Assembly (NCBI RefSeq): GCF_015291885.1
Contig: NZ_CP036186.1
Coordinates: forward strand, 2,059,001-2,123,000
DNA from: Stutzerimonas stutzeri
Lineage (GTDB): Bacteria > Pseudomonadota > Gammaproteobacteria > Pseudomonadales > Pseudomonadaceae
DNA: 64,000 nucleotides
Direction of reading: 5' to 3'
Below, piece by piece: positions 1 through 10,403 of this stretch (positions within the stretch are counted from its first letter, which is position 1; each line of letters begins with the position of its first letter). The position numbers and the translations under genes were made by a program. A model generated the notes under the pieces. The model was not told the DNA's origin and did no database searches. It saw nothing but the letters and a program-made list of their open reading frames with translations.

Positions 1-1
1 C

Positions 2-535
2 GAGCCGATTCCGGCGCTGAAGGATTTCCCGCCAGAAGACCGGCCGAACTCGACCATTGTGTTCTGGACGTTCCGCATCATGGTCGCACTAGGCCTGCTG
101 ATGATCCTGACTGGCATCTGGAGTCTGATGCTGCGTCGAGGCGAGCGGCTATACAGCTCGCGGCCCTTTCTGCGATTGGTCTTGTGGATGGGGCCTTCTG
201 GTCTGATCGCGATTCTGGCTGGCTGGTATACCACCGAGATCGGTCGCCAGCCATGGGTGATCTACGGCCTGATGCGCACCGCCGACGCCGTATCCAATCA
301 CGGCGCTGGCCAGCTGGGGCTCACCCTGGCGATGTTTGTGGTCGTCTACTTCGCCGTTTTCGGGGTGGGCATGGTGTACGTCCTGCGCCTGGTGAAGAAG
401 GGCCCTGTGATCAGCGAGGGGCGTGAGAAGGGCGCGGGTGGCCCGGGAGAGTCGCGGACGCCGATGCGGCCGATATCTGCGGCGGACGAGGCCCTTCCGG
501 AAGGGCAAAGCGATCAACTGGGCGAGAGGAACTGA
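2..535 (+). CDS. cioA: Cytochrome bd-type (cyanide-insensitive) quinol oxidase subunit I, C-terminal part
   Basis: This is the 3' end of an open frame that enters from the left edge; about 177 residues are visible. Subunit I of bd-type oxidases binds the hemes and oxidises quinol in the inner membrane. Seen: a cytoplasmic-membrane protein with at least three hydrophobic segments and the family motif GWYTTEIGRQPW, followed by a long polar tail of roughly 50 residues. The next gene begins 3 bases after the stop and is subunit II, so both belong to one operon. The companion DUF2474 gene favours the Cio (cyanide-insensitive) branch over classical CydA, but the Q-loop that would separate them is outside the window. 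The true start is not visible. Confidence 0.93.
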   Translation, partial: EPIPALKDFPPEDRPNSTIVFWTFRIMVALGLLMILTGIWSLMLRRGERLYSSRPFLRLVLWMGPSGLIAILAGWYTTEIGRQPWVIYGLMRTADAVSNHGAGQLGLTLAMFVVVYFAVFGVGMVYVLRLVKKGPVISEGREKGAGGPGESRTPMRPISAADEALPEGQSDQLGERN

Positions 536-538
536 GCC

Positions 539-1546
539 ATGGGTATCGATCTTTCACTGATCTGGGCGGTGATCATCATCTTCGGCATCATGATGTACGT
601 AGTGATGGACGGCTTCGATCTCGGTGTCGGCATCCTCTTTCCGTTCGTTCAGGACAGTTCCGAGCGCGACGTCATGATGAACACCGTGGCGCCGGTCTGG
701 GACGGTAACGAAACCTGGCTGGTGCTCGGCGGGGCTGGACTGTTCGCGGCCTTTCCGCTGGCCTACTCGGTGGTGTTGTCGGCGCTCTACCTGCCGATCA
801 TCTTCATGTTGATGGGGCTGATCTTCCGTGGCGTAGCATTCGAGTTCCGCTTCAAGGTCGTTCGTGAGCGGCAGCACGTCTGGGATAAGGCGTTCATCGG
901 CGGATCGTTGGTGGCGACGTTTTTTCAGGGCGTGGTGCTCGGCGCGTTCATCAGCGGGTTGCCGGTAGAGGGCAGGGCCTACGCAGGCGGTGCGCTGGAC
1001 TGGCTGACCCCCTTCTCGTTGTTCTGTGGCCTGGCGCTGATCGTCGCCTACGCGCTGCTTGGTTGCACCTGGCTGATGATGCGCACGGGTGGTGATCTGC
1101 AGCGGCGTATGCACGATATCGGCATCCCGTTGGTATGGGCTGTATTGGTGGTGACCGGGATCGTCAGTGTGTGGACCCCGTTGACTCATCCAGACATCGC
1201 CGAGCGCTGGTTCAGCATGCCTAACCTGCTGTACTTCATGCCGGTGCCGGTGCTGGTGTTGCTCTGCACCTTCGGGCTGCTGCGATCGATCCAACGCTAT
1301 GCCAATTACACGCCCTTCCTGTTGACGCTGGCGCTGATCTTCCTCGGCTACAGCGGGCTGGGTATAAGTCTGTGGCCGAATATCATTCCTCCGTCGGTGA
1401 CAATCTGGGACGCCGCTGCACCGCCGCAGAGCCAGGGTTTTACCCTGGTCGGCGCGCTACTCATTCTGCCGCTGATCCTGATGTACACGGCCTGGAGCTA
1501 TTACGTATTCCGCGGCAAGGTCAGCGCTGAGGATGGTTACCACTGA
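539..1546 (+). CDS. cioB: Cytochrome bd-type quinol oxidase subunit II
   Basis: Subunit II of the bd-type oxidase, an integral membrane partner of subunit I. The 335 residues are mostly hydrophobic, with eight to nine likely membrane segments. The family signatures GFDLGVG near residue 25 and VAPVWDGNETWLV near residue 50 are present. Length is normal for the family. It starts 3 bases after cioA and its TGA overlaps the ATG of the next gene (ATGA-type junction), so translation of the three genes is probably coupled. The oxidase gives respiration that resists cyanide and low oxygen; the cyanide resistance is inferred from the family and not from a residue I can see. Confidence 0.95.
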   Translation: MGIDLSLIWAVIIIFGIMMYVVMDGFDLGVGILFPFVQDSSERDVMMNTVAPVWDGNETWLVLGGAGLFAAFPLAYSVVLSALYLPIIFMLMGLIFRGVAFEFRFKVVRERQHVWDKAFIGGSLVATFFQGVVLGAFISGLPVEGRAYAGGALDWLTPFSLFCGLALIVAYALLGCTWLMMRTGGDLQRRMHDIGIPLVWAVLVVTGIVSVWTPLTHPDIAERWFSMPNLLYFMPVPVLVLLCTFGLLRSIQRYANYTPFLLTLALIFLGYSGLGISLWPNIIPPSVTIWDAAAPPQSQGFTLVGALLILPLILMYTAWSYYVFRGKVSAEDGYH

Positions 1547-1713
1547 TGGCCAGTCAAGGTGAAAAAAAGGTGCCTGAGCGGCGTGAGCAAAAGCCGCTGT
1601 GGCAACGCATGAGCTGGCTGGTGCTGATTTGGAGCGGCAGCGTCCTGGCTCTTGCAGTAATAGCCTGGCTATTGCGTCAGGCCATGAATGCGGCGGGTCT
1701 TTCTGCTCCTTGA
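1546..1713 (+). CDS. DUF2474 small membrane protein of the cio operon
   Basis: A 55-residue protein overlapping the stop of cioB by one base. It has a charged N-terminus (about 20 residues rich in K, R and E), one hydrophobic segment at about residues 24-43, and a short polar tail. Size, topology and position match the DUF2474 family that accompanies cioAB-type operons. Small single-helix subunits such as CydX stabilise bd oxidases, so a similar role is plausible but is inference. The overlap with cioB and lack of a separate promoter argue for co-transcription. Confidence 0.8.
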   Translation: MASQGEKKVPERREQKPLWQRMSWLVLIWSGSVLALAVIAWLLRQAMNAAGLSAP

Positions 1714-1838
1714 GTAGTGAGCGCTTGCTAGGCTCGCTATTCACCGCTGCACCTTTTGAGGGCGTTCTTCCGCCCGGTTGGGCGCCCGATAGGCGTGATC
1801 TGCGTCACGATTCCTTCATTCGTAGGCTTTAGCATCTC

Positions 1839-1853
1839 TGGCACGAACCTTGA
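1839..1853 (+). promoter_or_regulatory. Putative sigma-54 promoter
   Basis: TGGCACGAACCTTGA matches the sigma-54 consensus TGGCACG-N4-TTGC at all positions except the last C, which is A. The GG at 1840-1841 and the G at 1852 have the required 10-base spacing. It points at the small open frame at 1903, about 40 bases downstream of the expected transcript start. I could not identify an activator site upstream. Confidence 0.55.
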
Positions 1854-1902
1854 TGGCTCTGAAAATGAAAAAGCCAATTGACGCTTGAGAAGGAACCCTC
1901 CT

Positions 1903-1989
1903 ATGGACGATTACCAGGACGAACTACTGGAATGGCATGCCGCAGAGCAGGACTATCCGGATTGCGCCGAGGACGCCGTAGAGCTCTAG
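1903..1989 (+). CDS. Very short acidic protein, 28 residues, function unknown
   Basis: ATG with a good ribosome site (AGGAA, about 8 bases upstream) opens a 28-codon frame ending in TAG. The peptide has 10 acidic residues and only two histidines as potentially positive side chains, so it is strongly acidic, with a single Cys and a Trp. No membrane segment or signal peptide is visible. The sigma-54-like promoter upstream and the clean start support a real gene. It lies between the cio operon and a converging AraC-type regulator gene. I do not recognise the family. It could instead be a leader peptide or part of a small RNA. Confidence 0.5.
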   Translation: MDDYQDELLEWHAAEQDYPDCAEDAVEL

Positions 1990-2011
1990 CTGAAGTCGCT
2001 TCTGCTGTGTG

Positions 2012-3049
2012 TCAACCGCCGCGGCGTTGGACGCGTCTGTAGTCACCGGGCGTTTGCCCGCTCCAGCGTTTGAAAGCACGTTGGAACGCTTCTGCCGAGG
2101 AGAAGCCGAGTAGCCAGGCGATCTCGCCGAAGGCCGATTCGGTGTCGCGTATATAGGCCATTGCCAAATCACGGCGGGTGTCATTCAGGATTGCGCGGTA
2201 GCTGCTGCCTTCGTCGGCGAGCTTGCGTCGCAGCGTCCATGCCGGCATTTGCAGGCGAGCTGCGATCTGCTGCAGGTCCGGCTCCTGGCCTTTGAGTAAC
2301 GGCCCTAGTATCTGCGCGACTCGCTCGCGCAGGCTACGGGTGCGAGTGCGCTTTTCCAGTTCGGCCTCGCAAAGCTCTAGCAGGTGCCGCCAAGTACCGG
2401 GGCAGTGGTCGGGATTACGCAGCGCAAGAGTGGCTTGATCCAGCTGCAACTGATTCGCCTGTGCGGCGAAGCTCACAGGACGACCGAACAGTGCGTCGTA
2501 GCGCGGCGCGTAATCCGGCGCCTCGAACTCTATGTGTACCGCCATGGGTACCAACGGCCGGCCACTGAGCCGCGCCAACTGGGCTATCCAACTGGCGAGC
2601 ACGGTATCGACGACAAATCGATTGTAGGCGTTGTACGGGCTGATGGAGTAGAAGCGCAGCCAGGCTCCTGATGCATCTTCGTGGAAGCTTGAGCTGCCCC
2701 GATAGTTGGATGCGTACAGCGCTTCGTAGCGAATCAACGCGCGTGCCGCATCGCGTACGGTCGGAGCCTGAGAAGCGGTCAGCCCGGCTAGACCCAGATG
2801 TCCGGGTTTGCGTAGGCGCCCCATCTCGAGTCCCAAAGCAGGGTCGCCTGCGAGCTGGATCGCGGCATGGCCCAAGCGCATATATCGCGGGATGGAAAGG
2901 CGAGCGTGCGGCTCGGCGAGTCGCTCGGTGTCCAGACCGTATGCCTGCAACAAGGGCTGGGGGTCCTGACCATATAGCTGCAGCGCTTCGCTTAGGCTGT
3001 GCAGAAAGCCGACTGAAAGGTCACCCAGCCGCACCCGTTGCGCACTCAT
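2012..3049 (-). CDS. AraC-family transcriptional regulator
   Basis: A 345-residue regulator. The N-terminal 200 or so residues resemble the arabinose-binding-like ligand domain found in OruR/ArgR-type AraC regulators. The C-terminal 100 residues form the double helix-turn-helix (the second helix region contains IAWLLGFSSAEAFQRAFKRW, a typical AraC signature). The start ATG overlaps the stop of the upstream gene by four bases, so it is translated together with the nitrilase-like protein at 3046-4059. The inducer is unknown; the coupling suggests it may control, or respond to a product of, that enzyme. Confidence 0.9.
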   Translation of the reverse strand: MSAQRVRLGDLSVGFLHSLSEALQLYGQDPQPLLQAYGLDTERLAEPHARLSIPRYMRLGHAAIQLAGDPALGLEMGRLRKPGHLGLAGLTASQAPTVRDAARALIRYEALYASNYRGSSSFHEDASGAWLRFYSISPYNAYNRFVVDTVLASWIAQLARLSGRPLVPMAVHIEFEAPDYAPRYDALFGRPVSFAAQANQLQLDQATLALRNPDHCPGTWRHLLELCEAELEKRTRTRSLRERVAQILGPLLKGQEPDLQQIAARLQMPAWTLRRKLADEGSSYRAILNDTRRDLAMAYIRDTESAFGEIAWLLGFSSAEAFQRAFKRWSGQTPGDYRRVQRRGG

Positions 3050-4059
3050 CGGGACGCGTCGAGCCAGAGATTGCGTATCTGCACCGGGACACCATGGTCA
3101 GGCGGGGCAGGGCGACGTGGTGAGCCCAGCAGATTCCACGGCATGGCCAGGGTGCGTACGGCCATGTGCGGTGGTTCTGCGAGCGTATTGGTAAGCGTAG
3201 TGCCGCAGTTCGATTGTGGATCCGCCAACGCACCGGGGATAGCCAGCAACTTTGTCTCTGGCGGTGGTCGCTGTAGATAGGCATCGCAACCAAGAAGCAC
3301 TGCCAGTGAGCCCGCTGGCGTTTCGATAAGCCGTTGTGGCTCTGGGATCGGCGCAACGCTATAGCGCCGCTCGTAGCGGCTCAGCGTCTGTTTGTACTGC
3401 AAGGCGCCGAGTGCTCTGCCATGTGCGTCGAAGGTCAGGCTAACCTGTCTGAGTGGACCGTCACCAATCCTAAGGTGGGCATTCTCCAGATAAGGTTCCG
3501 GCAATACGATCGAGCCCGCCACCAGCGTAACGCCAAATTCCTTGGCCAACCCGCCAAAGATCGTTTGGTATTCCTCGGCCATCTGCTGCGCTTTGAGGCG
3601 CAGCACGGCTCCCGTACGGCGGTCGTCGCCCTGGTTCCCGGTCAACGCGCGAAGGTAGCTGCCAGGGTTGCTCAGCGCCATCCATTGCATTGCATCACGT
3701 AGGGTTCGGGCCTGCTGTACTTCTGGCTTCTCACCCAGGGCAAACAGCCCTGTGCCGACATGTTCTGGCAGCACCACGATGGTTCGTTCACTGAGCATCC
3801 CGGCTTCTTCAGCCTGCCGGAGGTAAGTCTGGAACTTCAGACGTAGTCGCTCGCGACTCTGATAGTCAGCGGGCTGGAGTCGCGTTTCGATTCCCAGCAG
3901 GTTACCCGCAGTACCGGCTTGCCCTTGGCTTTCGATAGGCAGAGTGCGCAGATCAGACAGCAGCGGGCCGCTCCGGCGGTCGCCGGTCCAGTCGAGGTAC
4001 ACGGCGAAAGAAACCCCGGCGAGTACAAGCAGCAAGACGATATTTAGTGAGATGCGCAT
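3046..4059 (-). CDS. Membrane-anchored or exported nitrilase-superfamily (carbon-nitrogen hydrolase) protein
   Basis: 337 residues with an N-terminal hydrophobic segment (about residues 5-22) that looks like a signal anchor, followed by a nitrilase-like fold. The three catalytic positions of the superfamily can be picked out: Glu99 in VVLPEHVG, Lys223 in QYKQT and Cys258 in LLGCDAY. This triad normally hydrolyses amide or nitrile C-N bonds. An exported nitrilase-fold enzyme recalls the periplasmic domain of apolipoprotein N-acyltransferase, but this protein lacks that enzyme's many membrane segments. Substrate unknown. It is first in a two-gene unit with the AraC regulator. Confidence 0.75.
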   Translation of the reverse strand: MRISLNIVLLLVLAGVSFAVYLDWTGDRRSGPLLSDLRTLPIESQGQAGTAGNLLGIETRLQPADYQSRERLRLKFQTYLRQAEEAGMLSERTIVVLPEHVGTGLFALGEKPEVQQARTLRDAMQWMALSNPGSYLRALTGNQGDDRRTGAVLRLKAQQMAEEYQTIFGGLAKEFGVTLVAGSIVLPEPYLENAHLRIGDGPLRQVSLTFDAHGRALGALQYKQTLSRYERRYSVAPIPEPQRLIETPAGSLAVLLGCDAYLQRPPPETKLLAIPGALADPQSNCGTTLTNTLAEPPHMAVRTLAMPWNLLGSPRRPAPPDHGVPVQIRNLWLDASR

Positions 4060-4161
4060 GAGGATAGGGCGGCTATAAAGAGCCTCAGCCTAGGTAAAGT
4101 GATTCGAGTTGCCAAGTTTTTTGCGCTGAAGGATCAAAAAGTTGTCACTTTCGATCATTGA

Positions 4162-6276
<2,115 letters not shown>

Positions 6277-6318
6277 CAGTCCGGTTATGTGCCGCGCATC
6301 TCAACGGAGCCTTGGCGT

Positions 6319-6741
6319 ATGAATGGTGAACTCGTGTTGAAGGCTGGCGCCGCTGCCAGCCTGCAGGCCTGGCATCGAATGATCGCTGAGCGAGACCTGA
6401 GCCGGCTGCCGGCACTGCTGCATCCGCAGGCGGTGTTTCGCTCACCGATGGCCCACAAGCCGTATGAAGGCGCGGCAGCGGTCAATTTGATCCTCAATAC
6501 CGTGCTCAAGGTTTTCGAGGATTTCCGCTACCACCGTGAACTGGCGAGTGCCCAGGGCACGGACGTGGTTCTGGAGTTCAGCGCACGCGTGGGAGAACGC
6601 GAGCTCAAGGGTATCGACATGATTCGTTTCGATGAGGCAGGCAAGATCGTCGAGTTTGAGGTCATGATTCGACCAATGAGTGGTTTGCAGGCGCTAGGTG
6701 ACGAGATGAAGCGCCGCCTGGCGGCATTCACTGCTGGGTGA
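6319..6741 (+). CDS. SnoaL/NTF2-like protein
   Basis: 140 residues, read from the ATG at 6319. Composition and pattern match the small cone-shaped SnoaL/NTF2-like fold: an N-terminal helix with W-H-x-M-I, a central PMAHKPYEG stretch and a C-terminal strand FDEAGKIVEFEVMIRP. Members are ligand-binding proteins or simple isomerases; no catalytic residue can be assigned with confidence. It lies 42 bases after fadH in the same direction and may share its transcript, so a link to fatty-acid use is possible. Confidence 0.75.
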   Translation: MNGELVLKAGAAASLQAWHRMIAERDLSRLPALLHPQAVFRSPMAHKPYEGAAAVNLILNTVLKVFEDFRYHRELASAQGTDVVLEFSARVGERELKGIDMIRFDEAGKIVEFEVMIRPMSGLQALGDEMKRRLAAFTAG

Positions 6742-6940
6742 TTTAGCAAAGTCCATCGCAAAATCCGCAGGGCGCCGTATTGCGTGTCGCCTGATCTCGG
6801 GACTGGCTGCCAACCCAGTCACATTGCCTGCTTGAACATTTCCCCTAAACTTGCGGCACTATCGGGGCGGCGGCATTGGATGGCCGTATCGCTCCGGATA
6901 AATGCTGGCTCGCTGCCGCGGGCAATAAAGGAAGTCGAGC

Positions 6941-8296
6941 ATGCAGAACAAACCGCAGATGGTTGAAGCCGTACTGTTCTTCAATGAAGGCGCCATCTGC
7001 AAGGAAATGCTGTTTCCGGAATTTGAAGCGGTGCTGGATGGCGTCGTCGCGCTGCCCGAGTTCGCGGACCGCCAAATGCATGCTGTGTACGTGATGATCA
7101 ATCCGCGGCTACAGGTGCGTGCCGCGGTATTTTTCTGTCTCGACTTCAATGACGACGGCTCCGCCGACTCCGGTTGGAACATACCATTGCGCCAATTGGC
7201 CGAGCGCACTGGCCGTGGGCCGGACATGGGCGCTGGGCCGATTCGCCTGGCCTGCCGCAGCCAGTGTCCGGTGTCCTGGCACCAGATGCACATGTGGGAC
7301 CCCAAGGTCGGCCCAGAGCGCAATGATCTGGTCGTGCTGCGTGAGACCATAAAGCGCAACCAGCTCGGCTTGCTGGTAGAAGAGGACGCTCCGGTGGCCG
7401 TGCCTGCTGAGCGGCTGCAGATGGTTGCCGAAGACGCCTGGTATGCCGCTGATGCCAATAAGGATGCGGTCAAACGGTCCGACGCCCATGAGCGGGAGCA
7501 ACGGCAGAAGGCCGCGCTGCTGATCAAGCAACAGCGTCAGCGCATCGCCAACCTAGAGCGCCTGCGCGAAGAAGATGCGTTGAAACTGTCGGCTTCCGTG
7601 GAAAAGGAGCGCAAGGCACTGCAGGAGGAAATCCGCGCGCTTCAGCAACAGTTGCAGCAGCAGACGGAGATCAACGCGAATCTGCATGCGCAGATGACCT
7701 CCCAAGGCGAGAGCTTCCAGAAGGCCCGCGAAGAGATGAGCAAGCAGCTACGTACCTTGGAAGTGAGCGGACGGGTCGAGATAGGCGCAGCTCGTGAGCA
7801 ATTCGAACACGAGGCTCAAGCCCGCATCGCCGCGGCAGTCGCAGAGTACAAGGAGCAAGTGGCGATCCGCGATGTGGAACTCGCTTATCGCAACGAGTTG
7901 GACGCTCAGCTGGAGGAGGAAATTCAGCGACTCAAGTCCGAGTGCGAAACGCTGCGCCACAGCGGCGATCGGGTGCTGGAGGAATTGTCTCGTCAGGGCG
8001 TCGTGTTCATGGCCTACCACCCTGGTGCCGGGCATCTAACCATCGCATTGCAGGACCTTGCCCGTTACCGCGCCAATCCTCTCGCTTATGCCGCTGCCAA
8101 ATGCTTCGTCTCCGAGGAGCAATACCGACAGTGGCTGGAGCATTATCAGAAGCCAGCCTGCGTCGCGTTGCTTTCCAGCGGTGAGCGTTGCGCGATGCCT
8201 CTGGACAAAGTCGATGCGCCGAGTCGCTTCGTGATAGGTGAATCCAACTGCTGCGCTAGGCACCGCAAGGAAGACCGGCAGCGCACCGGCAGCTAA
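6941..8296 (+). CDS. Coiled-coil protein with conserved N- and C-terminal domains, function unknown
   Basis: 451 residues in three parts. Residues 1 to about 165 form a globular domain with many aromatic residues. Residues about 180-350 are a long heptad-rich coiled coil full of Q, E, R and L. The last 90 residues form a second globular domain with several cysteines (ACVALLSSGERC and CCARH). Such proteins are common in Pseudomonas genomes and are sometimes labelled chromosome-partitioning-like, but I see no Walker motif and no SMC hinge, so that label is not supported. A scaffold or DNA/RNA-associated role is possible. It is followed after 5 bases by a PLP enzyme gene. Confidence 0.65.
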   Translation: MQNKPQMVEAVLFFNEGAICKEMLFPEFEAVLDGVVALPEFADRQMHAVYVMINPRLQVRAAVFFCLDFNDDGSADSGWNIPLRQLAERTGRGPDMGAGPIRLACRSQCPVSWHQMHMWDPKVGPERNDLVVLRETIKRNQLGLLVEEDAPVAVPAERLQMVAEDAWYAADANKDAVKRSDAHEREQRQKAALLIKQQRQRIANLERLREEDALKLSASVEKERKALQEEIRALQQQLQQQTEINANLHAQMTSQGESFQKAREEMSKQLRTLEVSGRVEIGAAREQFEHEAQARIAAAVAEYKEQVAIRDVELAYRNELDAQLEEEIQRLKSECETLRHSGDRVLEELSRQGVVFMAYHPGAGHLTIALQDLARYRANPLAYAAAKCFVSEEQYRQWLEHYQKPACVALLSSGERCAMPLDKVDAPSRFVIGESNCCARHRKEDRQRTGS

Positions 8297-8301
8297 GCGG
8301 T

Positions 8302-9252
8302 TTGGCCTCCATTCAACCTGACCTCGGCTTCGAAGCTCCGCTAATCCTGCAGCCTCTGTCGTTGGACTGGCTGCAGCAGAGCGGGGTCGAGGTCGCGGTG
8401 CTACGGCTCGATCTGCTGGACCGCGAGCTATCCGGCAACAAGTGGTTCAAGCTGGTGAAACACCTGGAAGCGGCACAGGACGCCGGCGCTCCGTGGCTGA
8501 TCAGTCTAGGCGGCCCTCACTCCAATCACCTACACGCGTTAGCAGCTGCCGGCCACCGCTTCGGCTTCGCTACGGTTGGGTTACTGCGCGGTCACGAGCA
8601 GAGCACTCCGACGGTCACGGATCTACGCTGCTGGGGTATGCAGCTCCACTGGCTAGGCTATGGCGGTTATCGGGACCGAAACCTGCCGACTTTCTGGGAG
8701 CGATGGCGGGCCCAGTATCCGGGGTTCCACTGTATCCCGGAAGGTGGTGGCGGCTTGCCCGGCGCCTTGGGGTGCGCCGAGCTTGTTCCAAGAATGCGGC
8801 CTGCACTGGATTCAGTGGGCTGGAGGGACTATGACGCGCTTTGGTTGGCAGCCGGAACCGGGACGACCTTGGCTGGGTTGGTCATCGGCGAGGCCGGCCA
8901 GCACCCGGTGTTTGGCGCGTTGGCGGGACCATCCTCACATGCAGTGAACTCCGGTGTGGCCGGCTTGCTTGAACAAGCCGGCATGGTCAACAGCGGCTAT
9001 AAACTGCTGGACGCCAGTCGCGGCGGATTTGGCCGCTTCGACAAGGAATTGGCTGAGTTCATACTGAATACCGAGCGCGAGTGTGGCGTACCGCTCGATC
9101 CGATATACACTGCAAAGACCATGATGGCATTGCGCCTTTATGTCGGCCGCGGTTATTTTGCCGCTGGCACGCGGCTGATATTCGTCCACACCGGTGGGTT
9201 GCAAGGGCGCCGCGCTGCTCAGGGCCAGCTGCAGAAGCTGATTGACGGATAG
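8302..9252 (+). CDS. PLP-dependent ACC deaminase / D-cysteine desulfhydrase family enzyme
   Basis: 316 residues of the tryptophan-synthase-beta fold. SGNKWFKL near residue 49 carries the pyridoxal-phosphate lysine. LGGPHSNHLHA near residue 72 is the family's substrate and phosphate region. AAGTGTTLAGL binds the cofactor phosphate. Family members cleave D-cysteine or 1-aminocyclopropane-1-carboxylate; which of these applies cannot be decided here. The start is a TTG five bases after the preceding stop with a poor ribosome site, so translation probably depends on the upstream gene. No other start keeps the N-terminal strand. Confidence 0.85.
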   Translation: MASIQPDLGFEAPLILQPLSLDWLQQSGVEVAVLRLDLLDRELSGNKWFKLVKHLEAAQDAGAPWLISLGGPHSNHLHALAAAGHRFGFATVGLLRGHEQSTPTVTDLRCWGMQLHWLGYGGYRDRNLPTFWERWRAQYPGFHCIPEGGGGLPGALGCAELVPRMRPALDSVGWRDYDALWLAAGTGTTLAGLVIGEAGQHPVFGALAGPSSHAVNSGVAGLLEQAGMVNSGYKLLDASRGGFGRFDKELAEFILNTERECGVPLDPIYTAKTMMALRLYVGRGYFAAGTRLIFVHTGGLQGRRAAQGQLQKLIDG

Positions 9253-9271
9253 ACGTTTTGGATTTTCTCGG

Positions 9272-10375
9272 ATGAACAAACCGCTGCACCCCGATCAGCT
9301 GCGCAATCTGGTGCCGCTCAATGCACTGTCGCCCCGTCAGTTGTGGGAGCTCCGCGTGCGAATAGTGCCCGTAGCGCTAGTAGCAGGCCAGCTGCTCGAA
9401 TCGGCAGGCGAGCAAAGTTCAAGACGCCACTACCTGATATCCGGCAGCCTGCTGTTGACCTATGGCGACGGACAGCAGGCGCAGCTCGTAGCCGGCACGC
9501 CGACGGCCCTGCACAGCCTTGCACCGAGTCTGCTACGAGAGGCGCGAGCCCTGGAGCATTGTCAGCTATTGACGGTTGACAGTGCTGAGCTGGAGCGGCT
9601 TCTGTCCTGGCGCCAGGCCCTGCAGGATGTACTGCTGCAGCTGTCGATGGATGGTGAGGACGGGGAGTGGCTTGAGCGGCTGCTGGAGAACCCACTGTTC
9701 GCCCAGGTTCCACCAGCGAACATTCGCAGCATGCTAAGCCGGCTCGTGGAGATCGAGGTGTCCGCTGGGCAAGTCCTGCTGCGCGAAGGGGAGGCCGGCG
9801 ACTGTTGCTACTTCCTCAAGAGCGGCCGCGCGCAGGTGCTTAAGGCTGCCGGTAGTGGTCACCAGATGCTGGCGGAACTGGCGCCTAGCGCCTGTTTTGG
9901 TGAGGAGGCGCTGCTCGAGGAACGCCCGCGTAACGCCAGCGTCGCGATGATCGAAGATGGTCGCGTGCTGCGCCTCTCCCGAGCAGACTTTCTGGAATTG
10001 CTCAAGGCGCCGGTGGTAGGTGAGGTCGATCTGGACAACGTCGCTGATTTACTCGGTTGCGGCGCCCAGTGGCTGGACGTGCGTCTGCTCGATGATTACG
10101 AGCGGGGTCACGCAATGCAGGCGCTGCACATGCCTCTGCATTTACTGCGTTTGAAGACACGCCTGCTGGACCCTCAGCGCCCATACCTCTGCTATTGCGA
10201 AAGCGGTAAGCGCAGCGCAAACGCGGTATTTTTGCTGACTCAACTCGGCTTTACCGCCTTCGCACTGCAGGGCGGGCTCGATGCGCTTAGCGCAGAGGAC
10301 CGGGCAGCGCTGCTTTGGGAGTGCGGCACAGGTTATCTGGCTCGGTCAGACGGCAGGATCGAGCGCAGTCTATGA
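9272..10375 (+). CDS. Cyclic-nucleotide-binding domain / rhodanese fusion protein
   Basis: 367 residues. The N-terminal third resembles a degenerate cNMP-binding domain. A clear cNMP-binding domain follows at about 145-265, with LLREGEAGDCCYFLKSGRAQVL and the phosphate-binding stretch SACFGEEALLEERPRNASV. The C-terminal 90 residues form a rhodanese-type domain with the loop CYCESGKRS, whose first two cysteines straddle the active-site position. The combination suggests a sulfur-transfer or sensor protein gated by a nucleotide. I chose ATG 9272 over an upstream TTG overlapping the previous gene. It follows the D-cysteine desulfhydrase-like gene by 19 bases, so the two may be co-transcribed and both handle sulfur. 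Confidence 0.8.
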   Translation: MNKPLHPDQLRNLVPLNALSPRQLWELRVRIVPVALVAGQLLESAGEQSSRRHYLISGSLLLTYGDGQQAQLVAGTPTALHSLAPSLLREARALEHCQLLTVDSAELERLLSWRQALQDVLLQLSMDGEDGEWLERLLENPLFAQVPPANIRSMLSRLVEIEVSAGQVLLREGEAGDCCYFLKSGRAQVLKAAGSGHQMLAELAPSACFGEEALLEERPRNASVAMIEDGRVLRLSRADFLELLKAPVVGEVDLDNVADLLGCGAQWLDVRLLDDYERGHAMQALHMPLHLLRLKTRLLDPQRPYLCYCESGKRSANAVFLLTQLGFTAFALQGGLDALSAEDRAALLWECGTGYLARSDGRIERSL

Positions 10376-10403
10376 TCGGCGGCCAGTCAACCTCCGTATC
10401 CTG

